The notes beneath the pieces are model-generated. The model did no database searches and had not been told where the DNA came from. It worked only from the letters and a program-made list of their open reading frames with translations. A program made the translations under genes and the position numbers. DNA of 33,419 nucleotides, taken from the NCBI RefSeq assembly GCF_017551775.1, contig NZ_JAFZKX010000066.1, positions 1 through 33,419 on the forward strand, in the 5' to 3' direction. Shown piece by piece: positions 1-8,332 of the stretch. How positions within the stretch are numbered: the first letter of the stretch is position 1; each line of letters starts with the position of its first letter. Origin of the DNA: Fibrobacter sp. (lineage in GTDB: Bacteria; Fibrobacterota; Fibrobacteria; Fibrobacterales; Fibrobacteraceae).

Positions 1-58
1 ATTATAGGCGTCGCTTAGTTTCGTTTTTTCAATCTATTCGCCGTACGATTTGTACGGC

Positions 59-175
59 TTCGGTCCTGCGGCGTCGTTCTGCTCGTTTCTGACTTTGACT
101 ACGGTTTTAATGTTTTTGAATCCATTCGCTGAACGAAATTAGTTCGGTCCTGCGGCCTCGCTCTGCTCGCTTCTA
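59..175. repeat. Two related ~33-nt direct repeats, each preceded by a hairpin
   Basis: The block starting TTCGGTCCTGCGGC occurs at 59-91 and again at 143-175, 84 nt apart, with a few differences. Each copy is preceded by a small hairpin: CCGTAC/GTACGG at 41-57, and GAAC/GTTC at 131-145. The stems differ in sequence but sit at the same place, so the structure seems to be kept while the bases change. No coding function is visible here. It looks like intergenic repeat material of the kind also seen at the far end of the window. Confidence 0.55.
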
Positions 176-232
176 GCTTCGGCTTGGCGTTTTGGGCGTC
201 GCGTGGCTTCGGCTTGGAGTTTTGAGCGTTGC
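176..232. repeat. Short tandem repeat, two ~27-nt units
   Basis: GCTTCGGCTTGG begins two adjacent units at 176-202 and 206-232, which differ at three of 27 positions. They lie just beyond the terminator of the glycosyltransferase gene. They are probably degenerate non-coding repeat DNA; no protein reading is supported. Confidence 0.5.
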
Positions 233-241
233 TATTTTTTG

Positions 242-284
242 CAAAAAAAATCGGCTCGCGGTACTGTTGTACGGCGAGCTTTTG
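242..284 (-). terminator. Rho-independent terminator after the glycosyltransferase gene
   Basis: On the minus strand, GCTCGC and GCGAGC form a stem (plus strand 74-79 and 54-59 of the 201-300 block, that is 274-279 and 254-259). The loop contains GTAC/GTAC, which can pair further. A run of eight T follows (plus-strand A at 243-250). It lies 18 nt beyond the glycosyltransferase stop, as expected for the end of that operon. Confidence 0.75.
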
Positions 285-301
285 TTTTGGAGACGGCGGG
301 G

Positions 302-1510
302 TTATTTCGCCGCGATGTTGCGGTAGAGTTCCAGCTGGCGGGTGAAGCAGTCCTTCCAGCTGAACTTTTCGGCGTAGGCGCGGGCTTTCTGCTTCATGCC
401 CTGCATGTCAGTGCGGTAGAGTTCCGCGATGGCGTCTGCCAGCGCTTGGGGCGTGCGTTCGCTCAGGATTGTACCTGCGCCCGATTCGGTCACGTGTTCG
501 AATGCGGCGCCTGCGGCTGCCCCGACGAGCGCGTTCCCGCTGGCCATGCTCTCGAGAATGGAAAGCCCGAAGGTCTCCCAGCCCGAAAGCGCGAGCCCGA
601 TGTCGGCGCTTGCGTAGTAGCGTGCCATCTCGTCGATGGAATTGATGAACCCGATGTAGCGCACGTGCTCGTGCTTGCTTGCCGCTTCCTGCACCAGCGG
701 GAGGCTCGGGCCTGTACCCGCGAATACGATGGCGGGCTCGTGTCCCAGTTTCTCTGCGAGGATGTCATATGCGCCGAGAATGAGGTCTATTCCCTTCTCG
801 TTGCAGTGCCTGTGCGGGAAGAATATGACGAGGCGGTCGGGATTCCCGGCCTTGAGCTCGTTTACGAGCGCTTCGTCCCTCTTTGCGGGGGAGAACATGT
901 TGATGTCGCAGCCGAGCGGAATCCATTGCGGGTTAGGCAGCCCGTTCTTGCGCAGGCGTGCCATCGCCTCTTTCGAGGAGGCTTCGATGCAGTCGAAATC
1001 CTTGAATTCCTTGCGGGCGTACCAGAAGGCTTCCTTGCGGGCGAACCTCCCGATTCCGGCACCGAGTTTCTGCGCCACGGGGCGCCCCACGTAGGTCACG
1101 GGGAAGTCCGCGTGCCAGAAGGCGACCAGCCTGGATTCGGGGCTGACCCGCTTTGCGGTGTGGCGCACGGCGGTGGGCAAGATGTACGGCGAACCCACCT
1201 CGATAATTTCGGGCTTGTACTTTTCGAGTACGGGCGCAATCTGCTTGCGCTTCCACATGAAGCGGTATTCCCAGTTGCCCGGGAACCGGAACGCTTCTAC
1301 GTGTTCGACAATCAGGCCGTCGCTGCGTACTTCGGTAAAAGTCTTCGAGTCGGGCATCACGAACACTTCGAGCACGTCGCTCTGCTGTTCGTAGAATGCC
1401 ATCTTCTGCAGGTGGTAGCGGCGTACGCCGCCGCCCGAGGGGCTCCAGAAGTTGTTGAAGTCGACTATGGTGAACTTGCGCCTGTTCTCTGCGTCCATCG
1501 GGTATCCCAT
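302..1510 (-). CDS. Glycosyltransferase family 4 (GT-B fold)
   Basis: This 402-residue protein should transfer a sugar from a nucleotide-sugar donor to an acceptor that cannot be deduced. The N-terminal half has the glycine-rich acceptor-side loop SPSGGGVRRY near residue 25. The C-terminal half has the donor-binding features of family 4 enzymes: IPLGCD, then FFPHRHCNEKGID, then ETFGLSILE, which is the E-x7-E motif. There is no signal peptide or membrane span, so it should be cytosolic. Its ATG overlaps the stop of the upstream DnaG/DnaB-like gene (TGATG), so the two are probably translationally coupled. A second ATG four codons in has a GGGA about 7 nt upstream and could be the true start. 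Enzyme class is secure; substrate is unknown. Confidence 0.85.
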   Translation of the reverse strand: MGYPMDAENRRKFTIVDFNNFWSPSGGGVRRYHLQKMAFYEQQSDVLEVFVMPDSKTFTEVRSDGLIVEHVEAFRFPGNWEYRFMWKRKQIAPVLEKYKPEIIEVGSPYILPTAVRHTAKRVSPESRLVAFWHADFPVTYVGRPVAQKLGAGIGRFARKEAFWYARKEFKDFDCIEASSKEAMARLRKNGLPNPQWIPLGCDINMFSPAKRDEALVNELKAGNPDRLVIFFPHRHCNEKGIDLILGAYDILAEKLGHEPAIVFAGTGPSLPLVQEAASKHEHVRYIGFINSIDEMARYYASADIGLALSGWETFGLSILESMASGNALVGAAAGAAFEHVTESGAGTILSERTPQALADAIAELYRTDMQGMKQKARAYAEKFSWKDCFTRQLELYRNIAAK

Positions 1511-3390
1511 CAGACTTCGCAGATGCGGTTCGATTCCGGATCGATGGCGAGCAATCCCTTGTAGAGGCTGCTGTTGCCGAGCCGCTTGGAATCTACGGTC
1601 AGGTAATGCTCCTCTTCCCTGGTTTCAAGCCAGTAGATGGCGTCGGAATCGCGCAGGTAGGCGCGCGGCGCGATGAGGGTCCCATGCTCGTCGACGAGTT
1701 CGCCACCCAGGAACAGCGGGATGTCGAGTGCCTTGTAGATGTCGAGCATCACCGACGAACGGCGTTCGTGGATGTCGGCGAGGTCGGGCCTGTCGGTGAC
1801 CTTGAAGTGGTCGATGCCGTCGATCATCACGATGAGGTCGGGGTGTTCGCGCTGTTCTTCCTTGAGCGTGGCTAGCAGTTCCTTGTTGTCGAACGCGGGT
1901 TGGTCTTCCCAGATTTCCAGGCGGTTGTCGCGGACGAATCCCATAATCTTGCGGGTCGCTTCGAGAATCTTCTGGTTTACTTGTTCGTCTTCGTTTTTCT
2001 TGCGGACGTCGAGAACGGACTTGCCGATGAGCATCGCAACGAGCCTGTCGAATATCTGGCGGCGCGGTGTTTCGAGGGCGATGTAGATGAGCTTCACGCT
2101 CGGGTTGCTCTCGATGAGGTCGAGCGCGAGGCTCGAAAGCAGCGACGTCTTGAGGCCGAACGGGTTCGACGAGACGTAGAAGAGCCCGGACTGGATGCCG
2201 TCAATCTTTCGGGTGAACTGCGGGAACGTGTTGAGGAGGTAGCCCACGCATTCGTTGGGCGGGCAGCCCATTGCCGTGTCGTAGTTCTCCTTGATGTCCT
2301 GGAGCAGCATGGAACGGCGGTGGGTATGAATCGTGTCCTCTTCGGTCTCGGCGATCAGCTTGAGCAGATGGTCGGCGCCGTAGTTGCGCAGCATCAGGTC
2401 GAGCGTCTCGTTTTCGGGCAGCACGATGGACTTGAATTTCAGTCCCTGCGTTTCCGCCATCTTCAGGTACTTCTGGATGCGGAATTCCTGCTCCCTGCGG
2501 TTCGGTTCCCTGCGGAGGATGAAGGTCACGGAGTCGGCCCCGCAAGCCTTCAGCTTGTACAGGTGGCTCATCGTGAGTTCCTGGTACATGGTCGAGACTA
2601 CGCCCGGAATGCCGGCGAGGTCCGCGGTAAGCGCGTCGAACATGCCTTCCACGATGATGGGCTTGTCGTTATCGGGCTGGATGTTGAACGGGATGTCGCC
2701 CGGGCCCGATGCATAAGAAATGTAGGGGTTGTGCTCCTCGTCGTTTTCCATGGAGCGTCCGTACACGGAGTGGATGAGCCCCTTGGAATTGCGTGCCGGA
2801 ATGGTGATGCGCGGCTCGCGGTAGTCTTCGAGGTTGTCGAGGTAGAATGCGACCTGGTGGCGCTCGATGCCCGAAAGCATGCAGTAGCTGTAGAACGGCT
2901 CCGGGTCGCCGCTGTAGTAGCCGAGACCGTAGAGCTGGGCCTGGCCGATGCTCCAGCCGCGGCTTTCCAAGAATTCCGCCGAGGACGGGCTCTTGCAGGC
3001 GGCCCAGTGGCAGTAGCGCACGAAGTTCTCGAGGACGCGCGACTTCTCGCCGCCGATTTCCTTGATCCAAGGATGTTCGTCAGGATCCGCTTCCTGTTCC
3101 TGTTCACGGGTGCCTAAAAACTCGGTAGCCTCGGCGCGAGCGGACTGCTCGTCCAGACCGTTGAAACGGCTCCTCATCACGAATTCGACGAGGTCGCCTT
3201 CGCTCCCGCACTGCAGGCAGCGGTAACGCCAGTAGCCCAGCGCGTCGTAGAAGAACAGCGACGTCTCTTCGGGCGAATGGAACGGACAGCACGAAATTAG
3301 ATTCCTTCCCCAACGGCTCAGGGGTACACCCAACTGTCTCGGGTGAGTCTTCTTGCGCATGATTCCGGCGTGTTCTTGATCGATGACCAT
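1510..3390 (-). CDS. DnaG/DnaB-like primase-helicase fusion with degenerate active sites
   Basis: This protein of 626 residues is built like T7 gp4 or Twinkle. A CHC2-type zinc finger is intact (C35, H38, C58, C61), followed by a DnaG-type core and Toprim fold and then a DnaB/RecA-like ATPase. The Toprim glutamate is present in VEGMFD (E248). Where DnaG has the metal-binding DxD, this protein reads LRREPN (293-295), so both aspartates are gone. The Walker A equivalent is SNPFGLKT (408-415), with Leu instead of the Gly before Lys. ALET, the Walker B-like VMIDGIDH and a C-terminal KR are retained. The start is ATG 3390, preceded by GAGAGG six bases away; the TTG at 3405 would overlap this site. 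It is unlikely to be a working primase. A structural or regulatory DNA-binding role is inferred. Confidence 0.75.
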   Translation of the reverse strand: MVIDQEHAGIMRKKTHPRQLGVPLSRWGRNLISCCPFHSPEETSLFFYDALGYWRYRCLQCGSEGDLVEFVMRSRFNGLDEQSARAEATEFLGTREQEQEADPDEHPWIKEIGGEKSRVLENFVRYCHWAACKSPSSAEFLESRGWSIGQAQLYGLGYYSGDPEPFYSYCMLSGIERHQVAFYLDNLEDYREPRITIPARNSKGLIHSVYGRSMENDEEHNPYISYASGPGDIPFNIQPDNDKPIIVEGMFDALTADLAGIPGVVSTMYQELTMSHLYKLKACGADSVTFILRREPNRREQEFRIQKYLKMAETQGLKFKSIVLPENETLDLMLRNYGADHLLKLIAETEEDTIHTHRRSMLLQDIKENYDTAMGCPPNECVGYLLNTFPQFTRKIDGIQSGLFYVSSNPFGLKTSLLSSLALDLIESNPSVKLIYIALETPRRQIFDRLVAMLIGKSVLDVRKKNEDEQVNQKILEATRKIMGFVRDNRLEIWEDQPAFDNKELLATLKEEQREHPDLIVMIDGIDHFKVTDRPDLADIHERRSSVMLDIYKALDIPLFLGGELVDEHGTLIAPRAYLRDSDAIYWLETREEEHYLTVDSKRLGNSSLYKGLLAIDPESNRICEV

Positions 3391-3471
3391 AAAAACCTCT
3401 CTCAAGGAAAATCTAATAAGAAATTTGGCAAATGGATAATGGCGAAGAACTATTTATCTATTTTGAAAGGT

Positions 3472-4050
3472 ATGATTATACTCGGAATCGACCCCGGCTC
3501 CATAACGACGGGCTACGCCTTCCTGAAGGCGGAAAAAGGGAAGGTGGATGTGCTCGAATATGGCGTATTCCATGCGAAGGCGACCCTCCCGGTCGAAGAC
3601 CGCCTGTTGCAAATCGTGACCGAGCTGGAAGCGCGGCTCGATGTGTACCGCCCTGAAGCGCTCGCCATGGAAGGCGTGTTCTTTGCGAAGAACGCGAAGA
3701 GCGCCCTCGTGCTCGGGCATATTCGCGGGGCCATCCTCGTCGCATGCCGCCGCCGCGGGATGTCGTTCAGCGAATACCCGCCTAAGATCGTCAAGCAGGC
3801 GGTCACGGGCGACGGAAGCGCGGCTAAGGAGCAGGTGGCGAACATGGTGTTCGCGCGGCTGGGTATAGAGCATTCCGACCTTCCGCTCGATGCATCCGAT
3901 GCGCTCGCGATTGCGTGGACGCATGCGAACCCGGCTCCGCTTTCGGCGGCGCTAGTGGCCCGTGCGGGGAAGCCTGTCCACCGCAAGAAAAAGGCCAGCG
4001 TTTCGGAATGGAAGGCGCTTGTCGAAAAGATGGGAGGGACTATCCAGTGA
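3472..4050 (+). CDS. ruvC: Holliday junction resolvase RuvC
   Basis: RuvC cuts Holliday junctions during recombination, working with RuvAB in the cytosol. The protein opens with MIILGIDPG, and the four catalytic acids are visible as D7, E67 (AMEGVFF), D140 and D143 (LDASDALA). It is 192 residues, about 20 longer than the E. coli enzyme, because of a basic tail (HRKKK...). The start was set by homology at the ATG right before IILGIDPG, with GAAAGG just upstream. An in-frame ATG at 3439 is possible but would add residues not expected in the family. ruvA and ruvB are not in the window. It is divergent from the DnaG/DnaB-like gene and overlaps the next gene by four bases. Confidence 0.93.
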   Translation: MIILGIDPGSITTGYAFLKAEKGKVDVLEYGVFHAKATLPVEDRLLQIVTELEARLDVYRPEALAMEGVFFAKNAKSALVLGHIRGAILVACRRRGMSFSEYPPKIVKQAVTGDGSAAKEQVANMVFARLGIEHSDLPLDASDALAIAWTHANPAPLSAALVARAGKPVHRKKKASVSEWKALVEKMGGTIQ

Positions 4051-4721
4051 GTGCAGAAATTCTTTTGCCCTATGGCCTCGGTTCGCCGGACCTGGTCGAA
4101 TACCAGAATGATTACTTTGTTTGTAAAGACATTTGCGGCGACCTGGAAAAACTTTCGCAGTTGCTGCAACGGAACGGCTTTAGCCTGCGGCTCGAGTCTG
4201 CGTACCGCCCGTTCGAAAAGCAGTTGTCTATCTGGAACCGCAAGGCCCGCGGTGAACTTGTACTGCTCGATGATTCCGGCAAACCCATGGAACGCCCGCA
4301 GGACGAAGAAGAACTGATGCATGCGATTCTCACCTGGTCGGCCCTTCCCGGTGCGAGCCGCCATCACTTGGGTACCGACATCGACGTGGTCGACGGGAAC
4401 GCGTGTCCCGAAGGTTACGAGGTGCAGCTCACGCCCGACGAGTGCACGGGAATGTTCGCGAAGTTCCACGAGTTCTTGACGGCGATTTTCGAGTCGGGCG
4501 AATCGTTCGGCTTCAACCGCGTGTTCGTTCCCGGCAGGGGAAAAATCAGGCCCGAGGGCTGGCACATCGCGCACCTGCCCACGTCGCGCAGAATGCTGGA
4601 AGGCTTTTCTCTGGACACGCTCCGTAGCATATACGAGAAGAGCGATATCGCCTGCAAGGACGCCATCCTCGCCAACCTCCCGCAGCTCGCGGAAGACTAC
4701 ATCTATCCGTATTTTATCTAG
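4047..4721 (+). CDS. VanY-type D,D-carboxypeptidase-like M15 peptidase
   Basis: The protein is 224 residues and belongs to the zinc peptidase family M15, whose members trim D-Ala from peptidoglycan stem peptides. Visible motifs are SAYRPFEKQ, SRHHLGTDID (the SxHxxGxxxD zinc/catalytic motif) and EGWHIAH (third zinc ligand). The GTG start at 4047 overlaps the ruvC stop (GTGA), with GGAGGG seven bases upstream. No signal peptide is visible, so as annotated it would act in the cytosol, for example on recycled muropeptides, unless it is exported another way. It ends on a CTAG palindrome shared with the stop of the convergent mpaA-like gene. Substrate specificity (DD versus LD) cannot be read from sequence. 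Confidence 0.8.
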   Translation: MSAEILLPYGLGSPDLVEYQNDYFVCKDICGDLEKLSQLLQRNGFSLRLESAYRPFEKQLSIWNRKARGELVLLDDSGKPMERPQDEEELMHAILTWSALPGASRHHLGTDIDVVDGNACPEGYEVQLTPDECTGMFAKFHEFLTAIFESGESFGFNRVFVPGRGKIRPEGWHIAHLPTSRRMLEGFSLDTLRSIYEKSDIACKDAILANLPQLAEDYIYPYFI

Positions 4722-5413
4722 AGGCAGCGGATCCACTTCGCGAAATCGCGCCCGTACCTGTCGAACAGCGCTTCCGGCGACAGGCGCGGCAGTTCCAGCG
4801 TAACGCATTCCGGTCTGTTTTGCAAGCCGCCCGCGCGGCCTTCCTTGCACCATGTTCCGAGGCTCCCGGGCGTCGGGTATCCGATGTCGGGCTTCCACGG
4901 CAGGCGGAACGTTTCGCACAGGCTCTGCACCAGCGTGCTCTTCTCGGGAGCGTCGATACACCCGATGGGGGCGTGCATCGAGAGGATCGCTTTCGGGGCG
5001 AGTTCTTCTATCAGGCGGACAAGCGCCTGCGTCTCGGGTTCGCTGCCGGCGGCCTTTCCCGGGGAAAGTTCCGTATCGCGCTCCGCTTCAAGTACGGACC
5101 TCACGTGTACGGGCTCGCTGCTCCAGTTCGATGTCGGGAAGTTGCGGTTCAGGTCGACGCCGTTCGCGTTCCCGCGGGTCCCGAGCGTAATGCCGTCGGG
5201 GTTCGCACACAGCACGAATGCGGTATGTTCCATCGTGCATCCGCACTGGCGGAGCGCGCGGCTCAGCAGGAACGTCGTTTCGGGCTCTTCGCCATGGATG
5301 CCTGCGATGACCAGCAGGTGGCAGTCACCGTCGCAGGGAATATAACGAAGCGGACATCCCGTTGCGGAACGCCCGTATTCTTTGAAGGGTAAGTGAAGGA
5401 CTCCGGAGAACAT
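4718..5413 (-). CDS. mpaA: MpaA-like murein peptide amidase (M14 zinc carboxypeptidase)
   Basis: This 231-residue M14 carboxypeptidase resembles murein tripeptide amidase MpaA, which cleaves the gamma-D-Glu-diaminopimelate bond when cell-wall peptides are recycled. The zinc motif is GIHGEEPE, followed by the substrate-binding GVDLNRNFPTSNW, the zinc histidine in LSMHAP, YPTPGSLGTW, and the catalytic glutamate in VTLELP. No signal peptide is present, so it should be cytosolic. The Shine-Dalgarno sequence is weak. It lies 36 nt downstream of pssA on the same strand and converges on the VanY-type gene, sharing CTAG. Two peptidoglycan-peptide hydrolases back to back suggest a recycling role. Confidence 0.85.
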   Translation of the reverse strand: MFSGVLHLPFKEYGRSATGCPLRYIPCDGDCHLLVIAGIHGEEPETTFLLSRALRQCGCTMEHTAFVLCANPDGITLGTRGNANGVDLNRNFPTSNWSSEPVHVRSVLEAERDTELSPGKAAGSEPETQALVRLIEELAPKAILSMHAPIGCIDAPEKSTLVQSLCETFRLPWKPDIGYPTPGSLGTWCKEGRAGGLQNRPECVTLELPRLSPEALFDRYGRDFAKWIRCL

Positions 5414-5449
5414 GCGAAAATCCGAACTGTTCTCTATGGCGCCAAGCGT

Positions 5450-6238
5450 TTACTTTTCGCTTTCGGCCTTTGCCTCTTCGATAATCTTGCTGCGCTGGAC
5501 GAGGCCGAGTCCAAGACCGATGATGAGGTAGCCGAGTCCGAGGACGAGCAGGTATTCCAGGATGATCATCTTTTCGGAGATGAACATGAAACCGGCGATG
5601 TAGGTCAACACGATGAGTACGGCCTGGAAAAGGTTGAGAGCCTTGCTCTTGCGCGGCTGGAGCTTCGGGAGGAACAGCGGGGATACCATCAGGAAGCCCG
5701 TAATGAGAAGGACGACGACCGGCAGGTAAATGAGAATGCTGGAGGTGTCGGCGAAGACGTCCTTGTTCTTGAAGAACACGACGAGGATGGCGTTGGCTGC
5801 ACCGACGAAGGTCGTGGGCACGCCGGAGAAATGGTGATGGTAGCAGTCCGCATCGCAGGCGTTGTACTTGGCGAGGCGCATGGCGGCGCAGAGGACGTAG
5901 ACCGAGAATCCGACCGCCATCAGGGGAACGTTCGCTTCGAAGAAGGAGGGCGAAAGGGTCTTGTAGGCGAAGAGGATGCTGAACGCGGGGGCGAGGCCGA
6001 ACGCGATAAGGTCGGCGAGGCTATCGAACTGCGCACCGAATTCCGAACTGGCGTTCACGAGACGTGCGGCAAAACCGTCGAGCTTGTCGAGGAGGACGCT
6101 CAGGATGATGAAGTAGGCACCCATGAGGATAGGGTCTTTTGCTGTGAATGCTCCTGTTGTCCAGCAGATGGAAAATGCGCCCAGAAGAAAGTTCAGACTG
6201 GTGAATGCATTCGGCAAAATAAAACGAGTCTTACCCAT
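5450..6238 (-). CDS. pssA: CDP-diacylglycerol-serine O-phosphatidyltransferase
   Basis: This integral membrane enzyme makes phosphatidylserine from CDP-diacylglycerol and serine, the first step towards phosphatidylethanolamine. The full CDP-alcohol phosphotransferase signature DG-x2-AR-x8-G-x3-D-x3-D is present as DGFAARLVNASSEFGAQFD and SLAD, near residues 55-80. It is followed by FGLAPAF and several hydrophobic helices; the length is 262 residues. ATG 6238 is chosen because GGAG lies eight bases before it; an upstream GTG at 6250 overlaps that ribosome site. A TATAGT box lies about ten bases before the ATG, so the mRNA leader may be very short. It could form an operon with mpaA downstream. 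Confidence 0.9.
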   Translation of the reverse strand: MGKTRFILPNAFTSLNFLLGAFSICWTTGAFTAKDPILMGAYFIILSVLLDKLDGFAARLVNASSEFGAQFDSLADLIAFGLAPAFSILFAYKTLSPSFFEANVPLMAVGFSVYVLCAAMRLAKYNACDADCYHHHFSGVPTTFVGAANAILVVFFKNKDVFADTSSILIYLPVVVLLITGFLMVSPLFLPKLQPRKSKALNLFQAVLIVLTYIAGFMFISEKMIILEYLLVLGLGYLIIGLGLGLVQRSKIIEEAKAESEK

Positions 6239-6311
6239 AAAAATCTCCACTATAAAGTGCTATCGGAAAGATAGATTTTTTGTGCTACAGGAGGAGGTCG
6301 GGATGGATGAA

Positions 6312-6401
6312 AATAGTTACTAGTTCCGAGTTCTGAGTTGCTAACATAACAGGTATCAAGATGATTCTTGATACCTGAAAATCTAGTGACCAGTAACTAT
6401 T
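6312..6401. repeat. Nested inverted repeat
   Basis: Perfect 11-bp arms CAGGTATCAAG (6350-6360) and CTTGATACCTG (6367-6377) flank a 6-nt loop. Outside them, AATAGTTACT (6312-6321) pairs with AGTAACTATT (6392-6401). There is no T-run on either side, so this is not a classic intrinsic terminator, though it lies between the end of the binding-protein gene and the start of pssA. It may be a REP-like element or a processing hairpin. Confidence 0.6.
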
Positions 6402-6433
6402 GACTAATAGCTAAATAAACCGCACCGCAGGTG

Positions 6434-8206
6434 CTACTTGACCGGCTGGATTTCCCACAAGGCCTTCACGCCGGCTGCCACGATCAGGTGCTGCGGAGGC
6501 GCGTACGGGTTCTCTTCGGTGGGGAAGTTGGTCCAGTGCTTGGTGGAGAACTGGTAGTACTGCGTGGGGCGGTACATGACCGGAAGTACCGGTATGGTCT
6601 CCATGAAAATCTTGTTCAGTTCGCGGTAGGCGTTCGTGAGTTCTTCTTCGGACGTGATGGTCGGAATCTTCGCGAGCAGCAGGTTCGCGGCGTCGTTCTT
6701 GAAGCGGCCCTGGTTCGAGAAGGCGTCTTCGCCGACAGGCTTGAGGGCGACGCTTCCCATCACCTGGTCGAAGCGAGTCCACGGGGTAGCTGCCGAAAGT
6801 TCCGCAGTCTGCGTCTTCATGGCGAGGTCGAATGTGCAATGGCGCAGGTTCTTGTCCCATTCGCTGTAGTCCACGAAGTTCTGTTCGGCGGTGATGCCGA
6901 CTTCGCCGAAGGATTCCACGATGACCTTGATGGCGTCTTCCCAGTCGGTCCAGCCCTGCGGGCATTCGATGCTGATGGGGCGGACGGGGTTGCCCTGCTT
7001 GTCGAGTAGCTTGCCATCGGCATTCCAGGTGTAACCGGCTTCGGTGAGGATTTCCTTCGCCTTCTCTGTATTATAAGTGTAACCGTACTTGTCGGCATCT
7101 TCCTTGTTGAAGAAGCGGGCTTCGGGGCCGAACGGCAAGATAAAGCCGGCCTGGATGGCGGGCGTGTAGTTGGAGTTCGCCCTGGACTTGATTTTCTCGA
7201 AATTCACGGAATGCGCGAGCGCCCTGCGGAATGCGGGATCGGTGAACGGCTCGACTTGCTGGTTGATGATGAGCGTCGTGATGGAACCCGGAAGGTGGTA
7301 GGGTTCCTCGCGGCTCCAGGCGCGGATGCCGTCCTTGGCCTTGTTCCAGATCTGCGGGAGGAATATCGACGAGACGTCGAGGTATCCCTTTGTCATTGCG
7401 CTATTGAAATGATTGTTGCCGTTGTACAGTGAGTGGATGATGTACTTCGGGGCGGGCTGCTTGCCCCCGTGGTTCGCGTTGCCCCAGTAGTTGTCGTTCC
7501 TCTCGAGTACAATCTTGTCGGGCGAGAAGGCCTTCAAATTGTACGGACCGGAAACGACCGGCATGGAATCGTTCTTGAATTCCATGACCTTCGCGAAATT
7601 GTAGGTCTGGCCTTCGCGCGCCGCTGCGATGATGGGCTCGAAGACCGCCTTCGGCAGGATAGACGTCTCCGCAATCGCATTCAGGATTATGAGCGGGTTC
7701 CTGTTGTTGCTTGCGAAATTGAAGACGATATTGTTGTTTCCGTCGGCCTTGACCGAGGAAAGGTACTGCCAGTTTCCGTGACGCGGGGTAGGAAGAATAG
7801 AATCGACGTGGAACGTGAAGATGACGTCATCGACGGTCACCGGAGTGCCGTTGTTCCACTTTGCCTTTTCGTCAAGATGAACCGTGATACTGGAATCCGT
7901 CTTGATAAACGAATCCGCGAGCATGGGTTCGAGTTTGTCCGTAATTTGGTTATAGGTTACAAGAGTCTCATACATCAGGCGGACATTTCCGTCGATGGGA
8001 AAATTCGGGTCGTAATCCAACGGGTTGAACGTCGATGGAGGAGCCCAGTCGAAACCACCAATATAAAGAGTCTCGGAACGCGGGTATTCGGAGTTGTCGG
8101 CGACGGTTTTTTCAGAAGATTCGTCTTCGCAAGCAATGAACACCCCCGCAGTAAAGACTAGCGGGAAAGTTAAACTTGTTCGTAATAATTTACCAAATAT
8201 GCTCAT
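6434..8206 (-). CDS. ABC transporter substrate-binding lipoprotein, family 5 (OppA/DppA type)
   Basis: The 590-residue protein should bind a peptide or similar solute in the periplasm and deliver it to an ABC importer. The N-terminus is a lipoprotein signal (hydrophobic stretch ending FIAC), followed by an acidic linker. Family 5 features include FNPLDYDPNF, NVRLMYETLVTYN, AKWNNGTPVTVDDVIFTF and the long C-terminal lobe with RRALAHSVNFEKI. No permease or ATPase genes are adjacent, so it stands alone. An AT-rich region lies upstream. The box TAAATT ends eight bases before the ATG and there is no clear Shine-Dalgarno sequence. The ligand cannot be predicted. Confidence 0.85.
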   Translation of the reverse strand: MSIFGKLLRTSLTFPLVFTAGVFIACEDESSEKTVADNSEYPRSETLYIGGFDWAPPSTFNPLDYDPNFPIDGNVRLMYETLVTYNQITDKLEPMLADSFIKTDSSITVHLDEKAKWNNGTPVTVDDVIFTFHVDSILPTPRHGNWQYLSSVKADGNNNIVFNFASNNRNPLIILNAIAETSILPKAVFEPIIAAAREGQTYNFAKVMEFKNDSMPVVSGPYNLKAFSPDKIVLERNDNYWGNANHGGKQPAPKYIIHSLYNGNNHFNSAMTKGYLDVSSIFLPQIWNKAKDGIRAWSREEPYHLPGSITTLIINQQVEPFTDPAFRRALAHSVNFEKIKSRANSNYTPAIQAGFILPFGPEARFFNKEDADKYGYTYNTEKAKEILTEAGYTWNADGKLLDKQGNPVRPISIECPQGWTDWEDAIKVIVESFGEVGITAEQNFVDYSEWDKNLRHCTFDLAMKTQTAELSAATPWTRFDQVMGSVALKPVGEDAFSNQGRFKNDAANLLLAKIPTITSEEELTNAYRELNKIFMETIPVLPVMYRPTQYYQFSTKHWTNFPTEENPYAPPQHLIVAAGVKALWEIQPVK

Positions 8207-8332
8207 ACCATTAAAATTTAGTGAGAATGAATGTTTTTTGCTACTAAATTTTCTTTACAGTAACTCTAAAATGGAATAAACGAATGTTATTTCAAACATT
8301 TGTAAGTAAAATTTTTCAAATTGTGATGGAAA

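Noticed and set aside
203..1564. 453-codon open frame on the plus strand over the glycosyltransferase
   Set aside because: It is antisense to a gene with clear GT4 motifs, has no recognisable motif and reflects third-position bias.
1510..3390. Prophage remnant around the primase-helicase-like gene
   Set aside because: No integrase, capsid, terminase or att-type repeats nearby; neighbours are ordinary chromosomal genes.
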